From assembly GCA_017530275.1 (NCBI GenBank), contig JAFXMP010000121.1, forward strand, positions 1-7,544: a stretch of 7,544 nt of DNA, given 5' to 3'. Of this stretch, positions 6,329 through 7,544 are shown one piece after another. Numbering within the stretch: position 1 is the stretch's first letter; each line of letters begins with the position of its first letter. The DNA comes from Clostridia bacterium (GTDB lineage Bacteria; Bacillota_A; Clostridia; Christensenellales; Aristaeellaceae). The position numbers and the translations under genes are program-made. A model generated the notes under the pieces. The model ran no database searches. It worked only from the letters and a program-made list of their open reading frames with translations, and had not been told where the DNA came from.

Positions 6329-6648
6329 TTTCTGATAAACCTCCCGTCCGCTTCATTTTCTTCCAGGCTCGTAAACCGTTCCACCTTCATGTGCAGATCG
6401 TACTTTTCCCGAAGCGTCCGTATCGTTTCCATCATGGGAGAGGCGTGATGCGCATCGATGGCCTCCTGATTCTCCCAGGCATCGATGAGCAGCACCGTTT
6501 CAGGATCGTTCATGGGGAAAAAGTATTCATAGCGGATGTTGCCATTCTCCGCCCGGATGGCCGCGGCGGTTCCGCTGCTTTCCATCTCCTGGGCAAACAA
6601 ACGCGCCTTGCCGTTCACGCCGGTATAGTACAGGTTGACGGTGATCAT
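6325..6648 (-). CDS. Antibiotic biosynthesis monooxygenase (ABM) fold protein
   Basis: A small dimeric alpha/beta ferredoxin-like protein of 107 residues, cytosolic. The ABM pattern is visible: an opening strand MITVNLYY, a helix with ARLFAQEM (15-22), a strand IRYEYFFPMND (38-48), LLIDAWENQEAIDAHHAS (53-70, with Trp58 and His67-His68), and a final strand HMKVERF (86-92). Relatives include YgiN-type quinol monooxygenases and haem-degrading enzymes. Many remove or oxidise small aromatic or quinone compounds without a cofactor. The start at 6648 begins the domain and lies 5 nt after the regulator's stop; the AGGAG is inside that gene's last codons. The frame is open 12 codons further upstream, but those codons lie inside the regulator and add no domain sequence. 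Its end overlaps the next gene by 4 nt. Confidence 0.9.
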   Translation of the reverse strand: MITVNLYYTGVNGKARLFAQEMESSGTAAAIRAENGNIRYEYFFPMNDPETVLLIDAWENQEAIDAHHASPMMETIRTLREKYDLHMKVERFTSLEENEADGRFIRK

Positions 6649-6653
6649 TCTTT

Positions 6654-7049
6654 TCAGCACTCCTCTTTTTCGTCTGTGTCCCATGTGAGGACACCTGTTC
6701 TGATGGCTTCATCATACCGGGAGATTTTGTAGTTCACCTTGTCCAGCGTTGCCTGATACTTGTTGAGCTGTCCAAGGATTTCTTCTCTCGCTTCCGCCAG
6801 TAAATCTCTCCGGGCCTGGAAGGTGCCGTCGCCTTCCTGGAACAGCCGCACATATTCGATCAGCATTTCCACGGGCAGCCCGGCATTCCGCATACAGATG
6901 GCATTTTCAACCCAGGCAATGTCCTGTTCGCTGTAATCCCGCTTCCCGCCTTTGGTTCTGCCAACTGTGGGGATCACGCCGACTTTCTCGTAGTATCGCA
7001 GCGTATCCGCCGTGATCCCGTATTTCTCACAGACTTCCTTGATCGTCAT
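6654..7049 (-). CDS. MerR-family transcriptional regulator, AdhR-like
   Basis: A DNA-binding activator of 131 residues. Residues 1-40 are the winged helix-turn-helix (MTIKEVCEKYGITADTLRYY, wing RTKGGKRDYS). Residues 75-115 form the dimerising helix. The segment around Cys52 (AICMRNAGLPVEMLIEYVRL) is very close, as I recall it, to Bacillus subtilis AdhR, where this Cys is alkylated by aldehydes such as formaldehyde and methylglyoxal. The Cys clusters and long tail of metal-sensing MerR proteins are absent. Cys7 and the terminal Cys131 are additional thiols. The start at 7049 is chosen because AGGGGA lies about 7 nt upstream and because family members begin with this sequence; nine more codons are open upstream. 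It is the first gene of the operon and probably activates its own promoter at 7093-7123. Confidence 0.95.
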   Translation of the reverse strand: MTIKEVCEKYGITADTLRYYEKVGVIPTVGRTKGGKRDYSEQDIAWVENAICMRNAGLPVEMLIEYVRLFQEGDGTFQARRDLLAEAREEILGQLNKYQATLDKVNYKISRYDEAIRTGVLTWDTDEKEEC

Positions 7050-7092
7050 GACTCGTTCCCCTCGTTTCAGGTTCATATCAGGTGATAACAGT

Positions 7093-7123
7093 ATTATAGA
7101 TCATGGAGTTCACTCCAAGTCAA
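7093..7123 (-). promoter_or_regulatory. MerR-type promoter with 19-bp spacer and central dyad
   Basis: Read on the minus strand, TTGACT (7118-7123) is the -35 box and TATAAT (7093-7098) the -10 box, 19 bp apart, which is 2 bp too long for good unaided transcription. The spacer holds TGGAGT-GA-ACTCCA (7104-7117), a perfect 6-bp inverted repeat. It extends to CATGGAGTTCACTCCAAG (7102-7119, plus strand) with one mismatched pair. MerR-family regulators bind such spacer dyads and twist the DNA to align the two boxes. Transcription should start near 7086, leaving a leader of about 37 nt before the regulator gene. Confidence 0.9.
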
Positions 7124-7132
7124 GAGGAAAGA

Positions 7133-7161
7133 AAAAGTTTTGCCTTTAACGCAAAACTTTT
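7133..7161. other. AT-rich perfect hairpin upstream of the operon promoter
   Basis: An 11-bp perfect inverted repeat, AAAAGTTTTGC (7133-7143) and GCAAAACTTTT (7151-7161), encloses the 7-nt loop CTTTAAC. On the minus strand it is followed by CTTTTTCTTTCC, which resembles an intrinsic terminator, though only 3 of 11 pairs are GC. It sits 9 bp upstream of the -35 box of the MerR-type promoter. It could insulate that promoter from transcription arriving from the right, or mark a regulatory site. No minus-strand gene is visible to its right. Confidence 0.5.
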
Positions 7162-7310
7162 CATTCTTGACGCAATTACACTTTTATTGGTTCTTCCGGG
7201 ATATGGTATCTTGAAAAATGAGAAAATTACTGATAACTCTCTCCGAACCCGCTTCCAATTTGCGCTTCCTGACGGTAAACTGTGTCTGCCGAAAGGAGGC
7301 ACATTTTGTT

Positions 7311-7544
7311 ATGGAACAGAGCATTCTTCTACAGATTTACAGAGGGGAGTATGCCCCATACAGATGAAAAGATCAGAATTCTTCCGGCTATGACAAGCTC
7401 ATGGCGCTGCAGGAAGAAATACTGGCCGCCTTGCCCGAAGAAAAGCGGCCATTAATGGATTCTGTTCAGGACGAAATAAACACGCTTATGATGGATGAAG
7501 GTGAGTCAGCTTTCATCGAGGGCGTCTCCTTCGGCGTCCGGCTG
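7311..7544 (+). pseudogene. Small DUF6809-like gene interrupted by in-frame TGA, partial
   Basis: The reading frame starts at ATG 7311, 11 nt after AAAGGAGG (7292-7299). It gives MEQSILLQIYRGEYAPYR, then TGA at 7365-7367. The same frame continues open to the window end: KDQNSSGYDKLMALQEEI, LAALPEEKRPLMDSVQDEI, then FIEGVSFGVRL. The pieces together resemble the small clostridial family I know as DUF6809, which starts with an L..LY.GE..P motif, has a helical middle, and ends in E.F..GF.LG.RL. Because both halves are in one frame, the interruption is a point change, not an indel. No ribosome binding site supports a restart at ATG 7401. TGA is a normal stop for other genes here, so recoding is improbable. 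The function of the family is unknown. The 3' end is outside the window. Confidence 0.55.

Noticed and set aside
7103..7393. 96-codon plus-strand ORF with a hydrophobic stretch
   Set aside because: It starts inside the MerR dyad, runs through the hairpin, has no ribosome binding site, and overlaps the DUF6809-like gene in another frame that matches a family better.

Overview
The window looks like chromosomal accessory DNA of an anaerobic, gut-type Clostridia bacterium. The evidence is the recombinase subfamily, a desulfoferrodoxin (superoxide reductase), a ferredoxin-tailed aldo/keto reductase, several flavodoxins, AGGAGG-type ribosome binding sites and standard stop codons including TGA. This assignment is inferred from gene content; no taxonomic marker gene is present.

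Layout, left to right. (1) 72-1866, minus strand: the decayed end of a mobile element. It holds a large serine recombinase gene split by a one-base loss near 374-379. Upstream of it, and overlapping its start, is the C-terminal remnant of a second recombinase that stops being recognisable near 1860. Bases 1-71 hold no gene I can identify. (2) 1882-2554, plus strand: an unrecognised 58-residue single-helix membrane protein, then a desulfoferrodoxin with its own strong sigma-70-type promoter. A 15-bp sequence repeated three times overlaps that promoter. A 12-bp-stem hairpin at 2572-2602 ends this unit and probably also the convergent one. (3) 2610-7049, minus strand: a compact operon read from one MerR-type promoter at 7093-7123. 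Gene order in transcription is an AdhR-like MerR regulator, an antibiotic-biosynthesis-monooxygenase-fold protein, a flavodoxin, an exported flavodoxin fused to a cyclophilin-like domain, a carboxymuconolactone-decarboxylase-family protein, a second cytosolic flavodoxin, and an aldo/keto reductase with two C-terminal [4Fe-4S] motifs. A doubtful 56-residue Asn/Gln-rich ORF follows. The seven main genes are separated by 5-16 nt or overlap by 4 nt. (4) 7311-7544, plus strand: the start of a small DUF6809-like gene interrupted by an in-frame TGA, running off the window.

How the genes may work together (inference). The regulator carries a Cys at residue 52 in the sequence context of the reactive Cys of Bacillus subtilis AdhR. 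Its promoter has the over-long 19-bp spacer with a central dyad that MerR activators correct by DNA distortion. The simplest reading is an electrophile/aldehyde or quinone stress operon that senses thiol alkylation and induces flavin- and Fe-S-dependent reductases plus small-molecule-modifying enzymes, next to a separately controlled superoxide reductase. The least ordinary element is the exported flavodoxin-cyclophilin fusion, whose FMN-phosphate loop departs from the family pattern.
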